Assembly (NCBI GenBank): GCA_023238725.1
Contig: CM041547.1
Location: 23,422,744-23,486,743, forward strand
Reading direction: 5' to 3'
DNA: 64,000 bases
DNA from: Scortum barcoo
Taxonomy: Eukaryota; Chordata; Actinopteri; Centrarchiformes; Terapontidae
Program-made: the position numbers and the translations under genes
In this document: piece by piece, positions 12,539 to 25,650 of the stretch
How positions within the stretch are numbered: the first letter of the stretch is position 1
Layout: each line of letters opens with the position of its first letter
The notes under the pieces: generated by a model
What the model was told of the DNA's origin: nothing
Databases searched by the model: none
Seen by the model: only the letters and a program-made list of their open reading frames with translations

Positions 12539-14913
12539 GATTTGTATAATATATAAAGCTCTCAAAAAAAGCTCTCATGCAATGATGGCATATGAATAAA
12601 TTGAAAAATGACCTGAGTAATAATGGACTGTATTACGATCAGCATCAATATGCAGGAAGGCCCTAATTCCTGGTATCTGGAAAAGCTCCTGCTTTGGTAA
12701 AGGGTCAGAAAGTTCCCACCTGCCCATGTACAAGTGTGCAGTAATTTGTGAATGCTCTTCATATCTGCATGACTGACTGCACTGCATTTGCACTGGTTTG
12801 TATGCCACATGAGCCAGGCTGGCTCTGGTCAGGCCGCATGAAAACAGCTGTTGGTACTTCCCATCTGTGACCCTAGTGACATGAACATGACCCACTTGGT
12901 GCCAGTGTGGCCCCGCACAGATGGGCACATCAACGCTACACAGGTACACAATAAAGCCCCGAGTACCACCCCAGAGTGAGGTGAAACATACAAGCAGTCC
13001 TCCTGTAAGCTTTAACTCAAGGTTTGATTAAAGCTCCACTGAATTATTCTTATTATTCGGCCAGCAGCTGATAACACAACATCTGATGTATTAACACCTT
13101 ATAACATAGGTTCGCAAACAGTTGCCTATTTACACAACATCACACACAGAGTACCATTTTCATGCCATGCTGTGTCTACAGTACATCATGAATGTATAAT
13201 ACGTTCAATATTCATTCTCCTTGTAGCTCTGGTTTGGTCTCCACCAACTCTTGAGAGGAAATAAAAGCTCCTAAATACTCTGCTTGTCTCTAACTGGGTG
13301 GTTCTGCTGCTTGGTGCTGGGCATCTGATATTGAATATGTACTCACGTCAGCTAGATGTATGACATAAAGGGTTTAACCTGGTTTAACCTTTCTTTTTCT
13401 CATTGCCTTTGTATCAGTTTTCTATGTTCTGAATAAAAATACTGACTTAGTGAAATAAATCTTCTCTACCTCTAATTGTACCTTAATTCGTCCCTGACAA
13501 ATGCAGCCAGTATAAACATTCATTCACTTTTAAAGTCAAACTACCTTCTTTGTCCACTAGAATATCAGCAGCTACTGTCCTGAGCCAAGGCCCTCCTCCA
13601 TAAGCTTTTTACTTCACGCTCCTGAGGTAGATAGATGGTATTTCTATCATCCATGACTCTTAATTCAAACCAAGCTCACAAAAAAAACACAGGGAAAGTG
13701 AGCAGAAGATGAATAATGAATCAAAAAGGTTCCATGCAATTATAAACTAAAATAACATACCAGTGCCTACTAATGTAACACAAATTATTCATTGTGTTAT
13801 GAATATATTTATGATTAATAAAATTGGGAAGGGACACATGGAAGATAAAACACCCTCAAATTTAATTTCATCTTTAAAACCCACTTTTTCAAATCCAAGC
13901 CACTCTTCTCATCCTGGGCTGGAGTTAGCAAATCATTTACTATATATTTTATGCAATTATTTTTATATATTCTAGAAAATATTTCCAAAATTTCTGATCT
14001 GCTCCTGTTTTAATTTGCTGCTGGAGCTGTTTGCCATTTATACAAACTCAATAAACCGGTTGTCCTGATCTTGTACAACAATGTTTGTATAATTACACCA
14101 TGGTCACTGATGATTGTGGATTATAATTGCCTGGAAGGTGTGGATGATCTTTTTGGAATCGGAGGGTATAACCATACACCTATGACACATAACATGGAGC
14201 GAGGGCATTAAACTGTAGGTAACGGCAACAGTGAAGCTGACAAAACAATGCAAAAAATGTAATGTAATGTAACATAAGCTTTAATGAAGCTGCAGCCTGC
14301 AGCTCTGAAGGACAGCTGCCAGGGAAAGAAGAGGAAATGTGACAAAAAGCAGATGAAGCACTGATATTATAAGTTACATAACATATGGCATTTTGTTTAG
14401 AAGTGGCCACAGTACATCCAGGATAGTACCCTCAAAGTTTCCATGGTTGTAATGGATTCCACTGAGCCTCTGTGTCATAAGTTATAATCATGGAAAGTAT
14501 AACTTAGCAGGGTTTACTCCTTATGTTTATAGCATGCACAAACACCACACATCACAACATTTATAGAGCTAGTTTGCAATGCCCCTCCATAGATGAGCCT
14601 ATAGAAAAAATAATCTAATATAGTTGACATTAGTGAATAGAAGTCATTAGATATGATTAATGAAAATGTTAATAGAAAACTAATTAGGCTAGTTGATAAA
14701 TTAAATTTTCCGTACATGTATCTTGCTATACAGATAATTGTCCTTGTGAATGAAGTCCAAGAGTCACTGTCATGTAAATAAAGCCAATGCAGCTTTGGTT
14801 GAATGACAGTTTGATTATTTTACTATATGTAGGTCATTGTATCCTGTCATGAACATAAAACATAATAACAAGGAACCTACTTCAGTCACTATCTGTGACA
14901 CTTTATATCTTAC

Positions 14914-14978
14914 CTGTCACTGTATGCAGCAGCTGTGGCAGCAGTAGGCTGGGCATATCTGTAGGCAGCGTAACCACC
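14914..14978 (-). CDS. rbfox1: rbfox1 exon E9: YAAYRYAQ exon of the C-terminal domain
   Basis: The 65-nt exon starts on a codon boundary (GGYAAYRYAQP) and ends two bases into a Ser codon after TAATAAAYSD. The acceptor is TTTCCAG and the donor GTAAGA. The Tyr- and Ala-rich composition is that of the RBFOX low-complexity C-terminal domain, whose tyrosines support higher-order assembly with splicing partners in mammals. TAATAAAYSD matches RBFOX1 (TPATAAAYSD) and lacks the long Ala expansion of RBFOX2. A sense UG-repeat tract sits immediately upstream of the acceptor. Confidence 0.95.
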
Positions 14979-14984
14979 CTGGAA

Positions 14985-15031
14985 ATGCACACGTGCACAT
15001 ACACACACACGTTCACACACACACAACACAC
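14985..15031 (-). promoter_or_regulatory. Sense UG-repeat tract upstream of E9 acceptor
   Basis: The given strand has an interrupted (CA)n run beginning a few bases before the E9 acceptor. In the transcript this is a UG-rich element within the polypyrimidine-tract zone. Binding by TDP-43 or CELF proteins is possible but not shown. Confidence 0.45.
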
Positions 15032-15469
15032 ACCAGTATATACAATAATAAAGACTGAATTCAGTGTTATTAATGTTCATAAAAACAGTTTTCTCGCGTA
15101 CTTGATGGCAGACAAGAACATTTAGAGACAGGCATACCACCATTAAAAACACATTAAGAAATATGTTTTTGTTTTATGTATGAGAAACTAGCATTTTAAC
15201 ATAAACATGCATATACATATACAATATGTAATGTGTAAGCATAACCAGATCCACAAACACACCTAAATACATACATGATAACATTCACGAGGAAAAAAAT
15301 CTGTAGTCTGTATTTAGAAATACCCAAGTCCCTAAACTGATTTAAAGCCACCTTAAAACTGACAAAAATGACTGTTTTATGGTCTACTGTTGGTCTACTG
15401 GACTAAAAGTAGTCAAATGCACCCTTACTTATCACAGAGACAGCTTCATCTCCCAGGTCATAAGACTTG

Positions 15470-15655
15470 TAATTTCTGCATTCTATTGTGCATATTTTAG
15501 TTGTATATTTTAAGGTTACTATTTATTCTAGTTCTATATCTTTTTTTGGACATATGGGTTCTCTTTCTAAAATATTTTGATCATACTCAAGAATTTCATT
15601 GCCAGGGACTATAATGGTTGTGCATATGATAATAATAAATCTTGAAGTCTTGAAA
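15470..15655 (+). mobile_element. LINE 3' tail (Rex1/Babar-like)
   Basis: It contains CAAGAATTTCATTGCCAGGG, then a TGTGCATATGATAATAATAAATCTTGA-like end with short repeats of CTTGAA. The same layout occurs at 49080-49312 and, on the other strand, at 61321-61405, which identifies a shared non-LTR retrotransposon 3' terminus. No coding part remains. Confidence 0.6.
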
Positions 15656-18039
15656 TACATGTAAAATACATTTCATTTGTGAACTATTGCATTGCATATA
15701 TGAATTGTCCACACCAGCATGTTGTTATGTGTGAGTTCATCATGTTTGAACTGCGTTTTCTAAGGTTTAATATTTTCCTGTAATTAACCTGTGATTAAAA
15801 TGTGAAATGTGCTTGTAGATTCAATCTAGACTCCATCTTGATTATTAAAGCTCCCAATTCCCCCCCAAAAATCCATGATCTCAGCATCCTCAATAGTAGC
15901 TATAGACCTTGTGAAAGCAACCAATTAGCTTCCAGAATTCCCTAACTGAACTTGTGCCTCAGTGTTGGGCTAAGTGACTAGTTTGTAGGTCAGTCTGATT
16001 TTAAGAAAAGAAGAAAAAGAAACAGGATGATTTTGGTGGCAGTAACAGGTCTTGATCTTAAAGACAAGTAAGATATTCTGAGCAGGGAAGACTAAATTGT
16101 GGAAAAAATAAATAAAGACCAAACTAAGAGCACAAAGACACTCAGTGGGTGGACACGAAAACATGAACTCTGGTCCGGTCTGATTCAGTGCAATACAATA
16201 GCTCTGCACGGAACCTTTGTAAATGTGGCGCGTATGTCAGATGCTGTAGGTGATGATTAAACTCTCTGACAGTGTTACTTTGTTTTTGTTCTGCTGTATA
16301 ATCTCCTGAAGCTGGAGGTGAACACTCAGCTGGAGACAAATTGTGGTTGTGGTTGGCAGTGAAATCAGCCGCTGGCACAGCTAACAAACCCACAGGCCCC
16401 CGTTTCATCTCAGTCACAATCATTGTTTGATACACCGTCCCCAGACAAAGTTTCCAACCTGGTATACTTTTCATTGCTCGCACTCACATTTAGGCTTAGG
16501 GTTGTCCCAAAACGTACAGTAATTAATGAACGTTTGTGTTCTTATGGCCCTGGAATGGTGTTGGTATAATGTAGTATTTGCATAGTTTGGTTGTCTTTTA
16601 TTAGCAGTAGTTGTATTTTTAAATTTCAATTTTTTAATTAAATGTTATAGTCAGGAAGTCACACAACTAACTACCAAAAGTTTGCTTCAGAAGTTCAAGA
16701 GTTTGGAACTGCCTGCCAAAAAACAAAAAAAAAATAAATCTGTACAGTCAACTCATTTGTTGTATTGTTGTATTTCCGAACAGTCTTTCATGCTTTTAGG
16801 TTGTAGAAAATCCTTTTTACAAATAGATGTTGGAGAACACAGTGTGCTGTGTTCAGATTTCAACAGGTTCCTGTCTCAGTGTTAAGTCCACAACACTTCC
16901 TCTGAGCTGGAATGAACAGGTGAGTTGCTACAGTAAAGCTATAGAGGGTTAGTCGAGGGTTAGCACTGCTGGAACTGGATCAGAAGGTATCAGCTGAACA
17001 TATTTTGACTAACAAATCACAGTTTAAACCTGCTCAGCCTAACCACTGCAGAGGGTCTAAAGAAACACATGTACCCAAAATATTTAGAGTCAATTACAAG
17101 TATTGTTGTGGTTTAATAATGATTAAGGGTTATTTACACATCTGGACTGGAAAACAAATTGAAAATCAGTAGTGAGCACTATCATGTAACAATGAAGGGA
17201 TATCGACTAAATGGAAGTTTGAATCATTTAATTCCTCTTCCTTTGGGGCCAAAACCATTTCAACTGTAAATAATGAATTCAAGTTGTTATTAAAGGAAAA
17301 ACATCAATATAATAAGTGATACAAGACTTTTGAATGGCAATAGACGTGCTCATTTTTAGGCTTGGAAGGCATTTGTTGGTATCTTTTTTTCTGTGGAAGT
17401 TTCACTGATGTGTGGGGAGCTAGGTGTAGTAGTGTTTGTCAGCAGTATGTCACACTGTAGTGCTGACATACAGTCCTAATAGCATCACAGTGTCATATAA
17501 TATGCTCAGTTAATCCTGCGCTGTCTCCAGGCCTGCCAGATCAGCTTCCTCCTCTACACATCACAAGTAGGAATTAAACACACTGACTCCCGTAGACACA
17601 CACACACACTCAGTGTGCAGGCGTCAGAGATCACACACAGCAGCTCCATGTTCATCCTAATTCAGCATACACATGAATAAATAAACACACAGAGGAAACT
17701 GGGTGGTTTTATGGTTTCATTACAGAGATATTAAAGCTACACTTTTAAATTTTTTTTTTTATTTACAACAAATCAAATGATTATGTGTGATGTGAAAGAT
17801 GTAACTCTTTGTGATGAACCCACAGAGAATTATTTAGCTTGCTGTTTTTGGAAAAATGTCTGATAAAGCCACTATAAACTACCTGCTCAGGACCAAAAAG
17901 CAGACAGACACAAATAGAGACTAGCTGGTGAGCATAGAGGAACATTTAGCAGCTAAAGAGATATATTTTTCACCACTAAATCAGCAACCAAAATAGTTAA
18001 GTAGGGAAAGGTGCTCAACTACAATGCACTGTGATTAAC

Positions 18040-18132
18040 AAAATATGGACAGCACCATGCAAAACTTTAACCTTCTGTAATTTCCCAGCTTGGGATTAAT
18101 AAAGTATATCTATCTATCTATTTATCTATCTA
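18040..18132 (+). mobile_element. LINE/SINE 3' tail with (TATC)n
   Basis: TTTCCCAGCTTGGGATTAAT followed by AAAGTATATC and a run of TATC (18106-18132) is the characteristic 3' end of short truncated fish retrotransposon copies. The 5' boundary is unclear. Confidence 0.6.
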
Positions 18133-21100
18133 ACCTTGGAAATGACAAATAATTGTAATTGTGTCACATGAATAAAATGCTGCACACTGGGTGATTTTGC
18201 TTTCAAATGTTGTGTTCTTTAACTCTAAAAACATGAAAAATATCATATTAGGGACTTTTTTTGTCTTGATTTAACTGTGTAAACCTTCAAAACAATTACT
18301 TTATCCAAAATCTGATTTTCAGTGTCTTCTGTAAACTTTTGTTTTCAGCTTTTCTTTGCTTGCCTCTACTTTCCAAAGTGCAGTTTGCTCCTTTTTGCAT
18401 TATCCTTTATGTCATGTTGTCAAATTGGTGAATGTGTTTTGTCTCCCAGCTTGTGTTTTTGGACCTTGCAGTGCAGTGAAAGCTCTCTGCTGTCACTGGT
18501 AAGACTTATAATACATTTGTTTATTTGTTCCATGCACTACTTTTGTACCATGGCTGAGTTTTAGTTTTCTTTTAATGTTTCATTTTGGTCAACGTGTAGG
18601 CAGTTATATTACAGCTTAGCAGTCTTTCTGTTTTCACTGAAAACCAGCAGACTGCTGGCTGTAAATGGTACATGGCTGAGACCCCCTGCTTTAATTTATC
18701 ATAAAACAAAAGCTATTTTCTCTCGTCCAGGCTCAGCAACAACTCCGGCACTTCTCACATCATTTCACCCTCCACCCTTCCACGCTCTACAACTGAGACA
18801 GTGTGTCTGCCCTGACATGAGCAATGTATTATTACCACTATAAACTGTGAAGGCGAGTAAATGATACTTGTGCGTGTGATGATGAGCCGTGGCAGGAAGA
18901 TGAACAGGTTGGCCTGTGCTAGTCAGCAGCCACTGTGGACTGTCACTCCTGACTGAGTGACTAATGGCAACGCCGCAGCTCTGTGTGCAGGCGTGTGTGT
19001 GCAGATTGTGTTTGGAACGGAGACTAATAGTTGGTGTGTCTGCGTGCATATGGTCAAGGTTTGGCCACTCTCACACACACACACACAATCTCACACAGGG
19101 AAGGTTCCAATCCATCAAATTTGCTGATTCACTGAAGAAAAGAGAGGCCGAGCAGGACTCCTCTCCTGGTCGCTTCATCCATCTTCACTGACTTTCAGGA
19201 CTGTCAGCAATAAGGCTGCAGGCCCACACTCATGTTGTGAGACTGCCTTCATGCAACTAAATGCACAAAAATAAGATCCTGCAGACAGCGTTTACAACTT
19301 TAATATACTGAGTTCACATGTTTCTTGATAGAGTATGGTAGAATCTTTGAACCCTTGTCTTTAGAATCTTTTAAGCCTTATAGATACCTTTAAGAAATGA
19401 AGGGTATCATGATGCCTGTTCCTACAAAAGAAAAATATAATATTGGGGGTTAGCAGGTGTCATTACCTGTCCTAAAATAACCAACATACTAAATGAACTG
19501 CAACATAGCAGTGAAAACAGAGTCATGTCACATAATAGAGGGGTGTAGCTGAGCTGTGAGCAATTGTGACTGTTCAAGTCTCCCTGCCAGTGATGGACTG
19601 GCCATCTGGAGCAATGGGAATTTTCCTGCTGGGCCGCATGACAACTGGGGCCAATGCTACGCAAAATCTTCCACTTAAATAACCAAATGCTGTGTGGCTA
19701 ACTGCCCCAAACCAGTGAGCTGCAGCCCACTGGGGTTGGGTATTACATCTGTCTCTCTCTCTCACAGCCAATCACTTTCAGTCCAGTTAAACTTCACCTG
19801 GTCCCCGCCCACTTCCTCATCTCAGTTAAATGGTGACATTTGAATCAAGAGAGGAGTAGAGCAAGATGAACAAACACGAACAAAGACGAAGGTGGTGCTA
19901 AAATGCTGAAATTATTGCAGAGAAAAATGCATTTTGGGCCATTACCACTCAGTCAGTTCAGTTTAGTGAGCCTGAGAGCACTGGGAGCAGAGCAAGAGCC
20001 AAATGAGCCCAGTTCTACTGTTTAGCAGCTGCAGTGGTCAGACAGAAGACAACAGGGAGAAGATAAGCAGATCTGGATCTGGCTAGCTGGCTATAGCTCT
20101 ATCAGGTATCTTACTGAAACATATCCAACGTATAGTCATATATGTCATATAGTTGATGTGTTCACCAGGGTCACTTTTGTAAACTAACCAATCACGGCCT
20201 AAATGAGGCGGGACATAGAAAAAGGTTGACATGCTGCAACAAACTTTACAAATGTTGGACTCGTTGCTTCACATGAATGGTTATTGATTATTGACAAGTT
20301 AGTACTGAGCATTAACACATTAAAGACCGACCACCGCTGAAGACTATTTTTCCTCCACAATGGGGAACAAAACCTACAAAAGCAAATAATGTTGGTTGTG
20401 TATTTCATAAACTCCTGTATTCCCCAACAAGAATTAATATTATATAAATATACTATTATATGAAATTCTATTCTATTCTATACTTTTATTTTACTTTATA
20501 CTAATTACTCATCAGTTTGAGGATAGTGCTGAATTGTGCTGCAGTGTTGAATCTGTAACTTAACAAAGCTAGGGTAGAAAGAGAGACCGCGATAAGGCTG
20601 TGGACTGGAAGTATGAGTAGGAATGGAGGAATGAAACTAAACTCCAAACCACAGATATTCCGTTAGAAGCAGCAAAAAGAGCTAAAGACAGGGAGACTTT
20701 TAAGATCAGCTTTCTCTCCAGTCACAGAAAAACATGTGTTGCCACTCAATTCAAGACACGGCTTTGGCATGACACGTTCTGAGACATGTCTGGTTGACCA
20801 TGGTCAGCCCTGCAACCAAGCATGACCGTGGTGTAGCTCAACACCACTGTTAAGACGCAGCGTGTGCATGGTTGTCATTCACTATTTTCCAATGACTTAC
20901 ACTTTGCCATTGCTTCTAAACTACCATCTACTGTACAAAACAACATTTTCTGGAGATTTTTCACTTTAAAAGCCTGAGAGGAAGGTAGGAATTATTTATG
21001 CTTATTTTTTTATGCTTATATTAAAGTTTTGAACTTTGCATTCTCTAGGGAAAAGGAATTAGAAGCAAAGGCCGGTCTCCAATGTAAGCCTGTTTTAAAT

Positions 21101-22544
21101 AACGCCCTCGGTCACTAGAATTTATGGTATTTTCTTTTTTCATTCACATTTTCCAATAGCGTGCATTTCTCTGGTATGGCTGAGCCCTTTTTATATCACA
21201 TCTAATCTGCTATTTGACTTGTCTGAACACACTTCTAAAGAACCGCTTTTTCAATAAACATAAACACAGCGTCGGGGGCTCTTGATCCCCGTGCTAATGA
21301 AGCTAATGAATACTGAATGTTCTGATTGCAGCATGGCAATCAATCCCTGTGGCAGGGGCATAGGGGCTAATGGGGAGGCAAGGAGGTTGGATGTTATGGG
21401 AGCCATCTAAGCACACCCTCCACACACGCACCACATAGCATAAACACACACGCACTCACACAAACACACACAAACAGTGCATCATTAGCCTGTGTCTGTT
21501 ATGATCAGTACCAGTGCCTCCCTGAAGCCTTCACCATGTGTGTGCTGTGTGCTGCTATTGTTCACCACTGCAGTGTTGGTGCCTGAAAACCTTTTTTTTT
21601 TTTTAAATTGCATTTAAATGACTAAACCTGTTTTTTCATGTTTTTATAAATGATTGCTGTTAAAGTTTTACATCACGCTGTGAATTCTCATTTCTGAAGG
21701 TGCTTTTTTTTCCACCCTGCAGGCAGCCTTGGTTTGAAAATTAACATTCAGAAAGCGATCCATTACAGAGAACAATAAGAAAATTATTTAGCAAAGTGAA
21801 CTGAATGTAAGTGCAGCGGAAATTTATTTGGTCTCTTTCTACCATCCTGGATGGACTTCAGTCACGTGGCCGTGGTGAACAGACAGACCTGGTCAGGAGC
21901 AGGTGTCTGCTGCAATGAGAAAACCTTGAAATCATGCCAGACGGACCCATATGAGACCAGATTTATGAGTGATGATAAACACAACAGAGGCCATTTTTGT
22001 GTAAATGTTTGGTATAAACTGTTATTTCCTCTTGATTTCCAAATGGTATTTTTCCCCTTTAACAACATGAGTGAACGATTTGGCAGACAGAGAACATGTG
22101 TAAGAGCCTGAAAATAGTGCCTCTTTCTATTTATTTGATACAGAATTTATTCTGAATCAAATTATGACATCAAAAAATTGAAATCCATTTATGAGATTTG
22201 TAAAGAAGTACCTTTTCCATTTTTAAAGTTTCATTATTTTTTCACCCTTGTGTTAATGGATGCAGTATATGTTTTCACACTGGCAGCTTTATTTGCCTCT
22301 TGCTGTTAGGTGTAGCTCATGCCTTGCTCATAGTGCCTTTTTGTAGGCTTTAGTCTGTTTGCTCTTTAGCCTATTGCCATAATCTAAACTGCAGGCTGTA
22401 GAATGACCAGCTATCTGCTCCCCCAGCTGAAGTGAAGCCATGTATGAGAATGGCGGGTCAGGGTTTGCATGTGCGTAGCAACGGGGCAGAAACCACAGAG
22501 ATGGCGGTGTAGCGTGCAATGTCATACCAGTAAATAATACTTAC

Positions 22545-22584
22545 ATAAATATCTGCACCATAAAATCCATCCTGGTAAACAACA
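22545..22584 (-). CDS. rbfox1: rbfox1 exon E8: 40-nt exon matching neuronal B40
   Basis: This 40-nt exon (one base, then 13 codons) encodes VVYQDGFYGADIY. The acceptor is CCTCTGCAG and the donor GTAAGT. In mammals the equivalent B40 exon is used in brain and is mutually exclusive with a 43-nt muscle exon (M43, VVYQEPVYGNKLLQ). Because 40 is not a multiple of three, omitting it without a substitute would shift the frame and lose the C-terminus. TTTG-rich and CA-rich sequence directly upstream (sense UG/UUUG-rich) and a sense TGCATG about 75 nt upstream are candidate regulators. Confidence 0.95.
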
Positions 22585-22589
22585 CTGCA

Positions 22590-22625
22590 GAGGATGCAAA
22601 CACAAACAAACAAACAAACACACAA
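22590..22625 (-). promoter_or_regulatory. Sense UUUG/UG-rich tract upstream of E8 acceptor
   Basis: The given strand reads CAAACAAACAAACAAACA-like repeats; the pre-mRNA has UUUG and UG repeats beginning just beyond the E8 acceptor. It may tune the weak 40-nt exon, which is an inference from position. Confidence 0.45.
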
Positions 22626-23989
22626 TAAAACAAAAACATCCATATTAGTGCATGTTGACATGCAGGCACTGGGCTAGCTACCAACAAACCCCCATATCCA
22701 ATATCTAAGAAATGACCAGAAAGAATACAAAAGTGAGGCAGAAGCATAGGGAAAAATACAGCAGGCACCCTCCTCTGCTCACTGATGGCTGGGTACGGAG
22801 GCTGGGAAGGTCCAAAAACACTCTCTCTCTCTAGGTCAGATTAAAAAATATTATCCAGTCAATCTGTAGCATCAGATTATATTTAGGTTTTGTGTAAAAA
22901 AAAAAAAGTATTCAATGATTTTTCTAGCATGATGACCTAATGCAGGAAATATAATAAGAAAACGTTTAATTGTCAAGGAGCGTGGGCCTTTCTTTATGAA
23001 GAGTGGACAAAGTTTGAACTTGTGTTAATGGAAGTTTAAACTTGGCAAGTTTAATTATGGATTTAAAATGTTCAAGGATAGGAGGATCCTTGTCTTTGTT
23101 GACACCAAAAGCTTAGCTGAGGCCTGCGCCAACAAGCAAGGTTAGTGGGTTAGCCAGCTATCTTAGGGCAAAAAGATCAAAATCTGCCAACAGCACCAAC
23201 CAATCAACTCACTGGAAAAAAAAGGAGTCATCATTCTTTCAGGAACCCGACATAAGTATTGATTTAAATTTGAATAAAGTGACAAGAAAGAAAGAGCACA
23301 ATTTATTTGTATCTATTTTCAACAAGAGGTGACTTTATCATGATGGTATTTGGTAATAAAAAGTATCCCCTCTGTTGTCTTTTTTGATAAAAAGAAAATA
23401 CACACTGTTCAATATTTCAATTGGATAGACCTCAACAGACACAGTCTTCCATTATTTTAACCTTTTTATATGCACCATGTATTCATTATAGTTTGTTCAT
23501 TATTAAATTAAAAAGCAAAATATACTCACTCTTCATTATATATATCTAATAATTCCCATATATGTAGTTAAGGCCTTACTTTGAATAGGTGGGAACTGTT
23601 TCTAGTGGTTTTACATATATATATTTATACATTTCCCAATGTTGAATGTTATTTTTCATGAAAAAATCAAAACTTTTTTACCTTTTGGAAAAGATAGTGT
23701 TTTAATGAAGGACTCAATTAACATGCTGTGGACTTAATTTTTTACTCAGTATTGCTTCAAATGCATTACAGGTCAGTAAAGGAAGTACTGTAAGTAACTT
23801 CACACAGTCTACACTCATTACTACACATCACATTAATCCCCTCAGAGTAAGAAGCTGATGAAGAAAAGTATAGATTTGCAGGAAAAACTAGCTCCTGCCA
23901 ACCGTCATGGTGCAATTTATATCCATGTCAGTCCAGGCTTTGAAGGAATTTCATAAAAGTAAATCAATAAATTATATCATGATGTCTCA

Positions 23990-24250
23990 GTGAAGTTCTC
24001 CTTTGACCTTTTGGGTAACTAATGCCATCATTTCATCATTTTATCCGATTAGACATTTGTGTGAAATTTGGCCAAAAATGTGTGAAGTCACAATGACCTT
24101 TGACCACCAAATTCTACCGAGCTCATCCTTTAGTCCAAGTGGACGTTTGTGCCAGATTTAATCAAAGTTCCTCCAGGCATTCTTAAGATATTTAAGCTGT
24201 AAGAATAGAACATGGACACCCCAAGAAAATAATGCCTCAGGCGGATGCTG
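23990..24250. repeat. Diverged interspersed repeat (CAATGACCTTTGACCACC family)
   Basis: The text around CACAATGACCTTTGACCACC, GTGGACGTTTGTGCCAGATT and AATAATGCCTCAGGCGGATG matches a very common fish genomic repeat as I remember it. It has no open frame. The class is uncertain and the boundaries are approximate. Confidence 0.55.
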
Positions 24251-24537
24251 GTGTGAAATTTTAAAAAAGAAAAATATTTAGAATTGAAGCAACAGAGGCC
24301 TAGGTTTAACCTTTACCCTGTGGTGTGGGTCAAACTCCAAAAGGAACTGGATCCTATTTTCCATAAGACAACTTAATAATAATAATAATCTTCTATTGGA
24401 CTGTCCCTGACTCATAAGTGCAAATGTCTGACATTTACAGTGTTTTTCTTTCAGACATGACAGAGCTTCTTTCTACCTTCACAGAAAATATTGTGCAACT
24501 GCTTTTACAGGTTCTTGTAACCATGATGAGTAAATTC

Positions 24538-25650
24538 ACTTTGATTTGCTCCCTGTAAAATTTAGAGTGGATTATAAAATCCTTCTCCTCACATATAAGG
24601 CTCTGCATGGTCTGGCACCATCATATCTTAATGAATTGATAACTCCTTATCAACCGACTAGAGCGCTGCGCTCCCAAAACGCAGGCTTACTTGTAGTTCC
24701 CAGGGTTTCCAGAAGTAGTCTAGGGGGCAGAGCCTTCAGCTATCAGGCCCCTGTTCTCTGGAACCAGCTCCCAGTCTGGGTCCGAGAGGCAGACACAGTG
24801 TCAGTGTTTAAGAATAGACTTAAAACCTTCCTTTTTGATAAAGCTTATAGTTAGGGTGGGCACAGGCTCGCCCTTAGTTATGCTGCTATAGGTTTAGACT
24901 GCCGGGGGCTCCCATGATGCATCGGGCACCTCTCCCTCTTCCTCTGCTTCCTTTACTCATATTATGGTAGTAGTGCAAACTGGAGTCACTTTTAGAAACT
25001 GGTTAAAGTAAAGGCTAAACTGGTTAAAGTAGTTAAATTGGCTAAAGTGTCAAAACGGTTAATGTGAATACTCTTATGTCCTGTAAAGTGCATGTTACTG
25101 CTGGAGCCCCGGTCCTCTTTGTTCTCTCCAGTCTTGCAGGTTCCTCACTGATTCTGGTTGTGGTCCATCTGTCTGAGGTTCACTGGCCTGGTGGGGACAT
25201 GATCTGTGTCTGTGCTTGTGGAGAGAAGGTCGAGTGGCCCAGAGCTCCATATGAGGACATCTAGAGATGCACCTGGACTCACAGACTCATTTCCATTACC
25301 TGTGATATCTTCATACACATGGACTAAACCAATGAACTCAGTATAGCTACAGCTTATTACGACGACTCATGTATAATTCCATAATATGATTGATGATGTT
25401 CTCTGTACATGTGGCATCTATTGCACGTCTGTCCGTCCCAGGGAGAGGGATCCCTCATCTGTGGCTCTTCCTCAGGTTTCTTCTTTTTTCCCATAAAGGG
25501 TTTTTTGAAGTTTTTCCTGACTCCGGTTCGAGGGTCTAAGGACAGAGGGTGTCACAACTGTACAGATTGTAAAGCCCTCCTGAGGCAAACAATGTTTGTG
25601 ATTTTGGGCTCTAAATAAATAAATTTGAATTTGAATTTGAATTTGCAGAG
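24538..25650 (+). mobile_element. 5'-truncated L2-type LINE copy
   Basis: An open frame at 24546-24854 reads MLPVKFRVDYKILLLTYKAL followed by HGLAPSYL, TRALRSQNAGLLVVPR and LWNQLPVWVREADTVSVFK, the C-terminal end of the L2 (Maui-type) LINE ORF2. It is followed by about 750 nt of 3' UTR including the conserved AGGGTCTAAGGACAGAGGGT and AGATTGTAAAGCCCTCCTGA, and a (TTTGAA)n tail at 25623-25646. Upstream RT and endonuclease are missing, as expected for 5' truncation. The intact C-terminal frame implies a fairly recent insertion. It is antisense to rbfox1. Confidence 0.85.

Larger units (their letters stand above)
10144..14913 (-). other. rbfox1: rbfox1 intron 9 (E9-E10), 4770 nt
   Basis: This intron has a GTAAGA donor and a TTTCTGCAG acceptor. 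It contains a (GT)n and a compound (ATCC)n(ATT)n microsatellite. A sense TGCATG at 14533-14538 lies about 375 nt downstream of E9. I recognise no transposon or gene in it. Confidence 0.9.
14979..22544 (-). other. rbfox1: rbfox1 intron 8 (E8-E9), 7566 nt
   Basis: The intron has a GTAAGT donor and a TTTCCAG acceptor next to a UG-repeat tract. It carries two LINE 3' tails (15.5 and 18.1 kb). I looked here for a 43-nt muscle-type (M43) exon and found no convincing candidate. The remainder is ordinary AT-rich intron. Confidence 0.88.

Noticed and set aside
12264..12578. Frame with poly-Asn and GWMD repeats
   Set aside because: It is the translation of the (ATT)n and (ATCC)n microsatellites, with no homology beyond them.
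16142..16483. Frame with a VYQ segment (GTATACCAGG) considered as a possible M43 exon
   Set aside because: Only about ten bases resemble the exon start; there is no proper acceptor before it and the following codons do not match.
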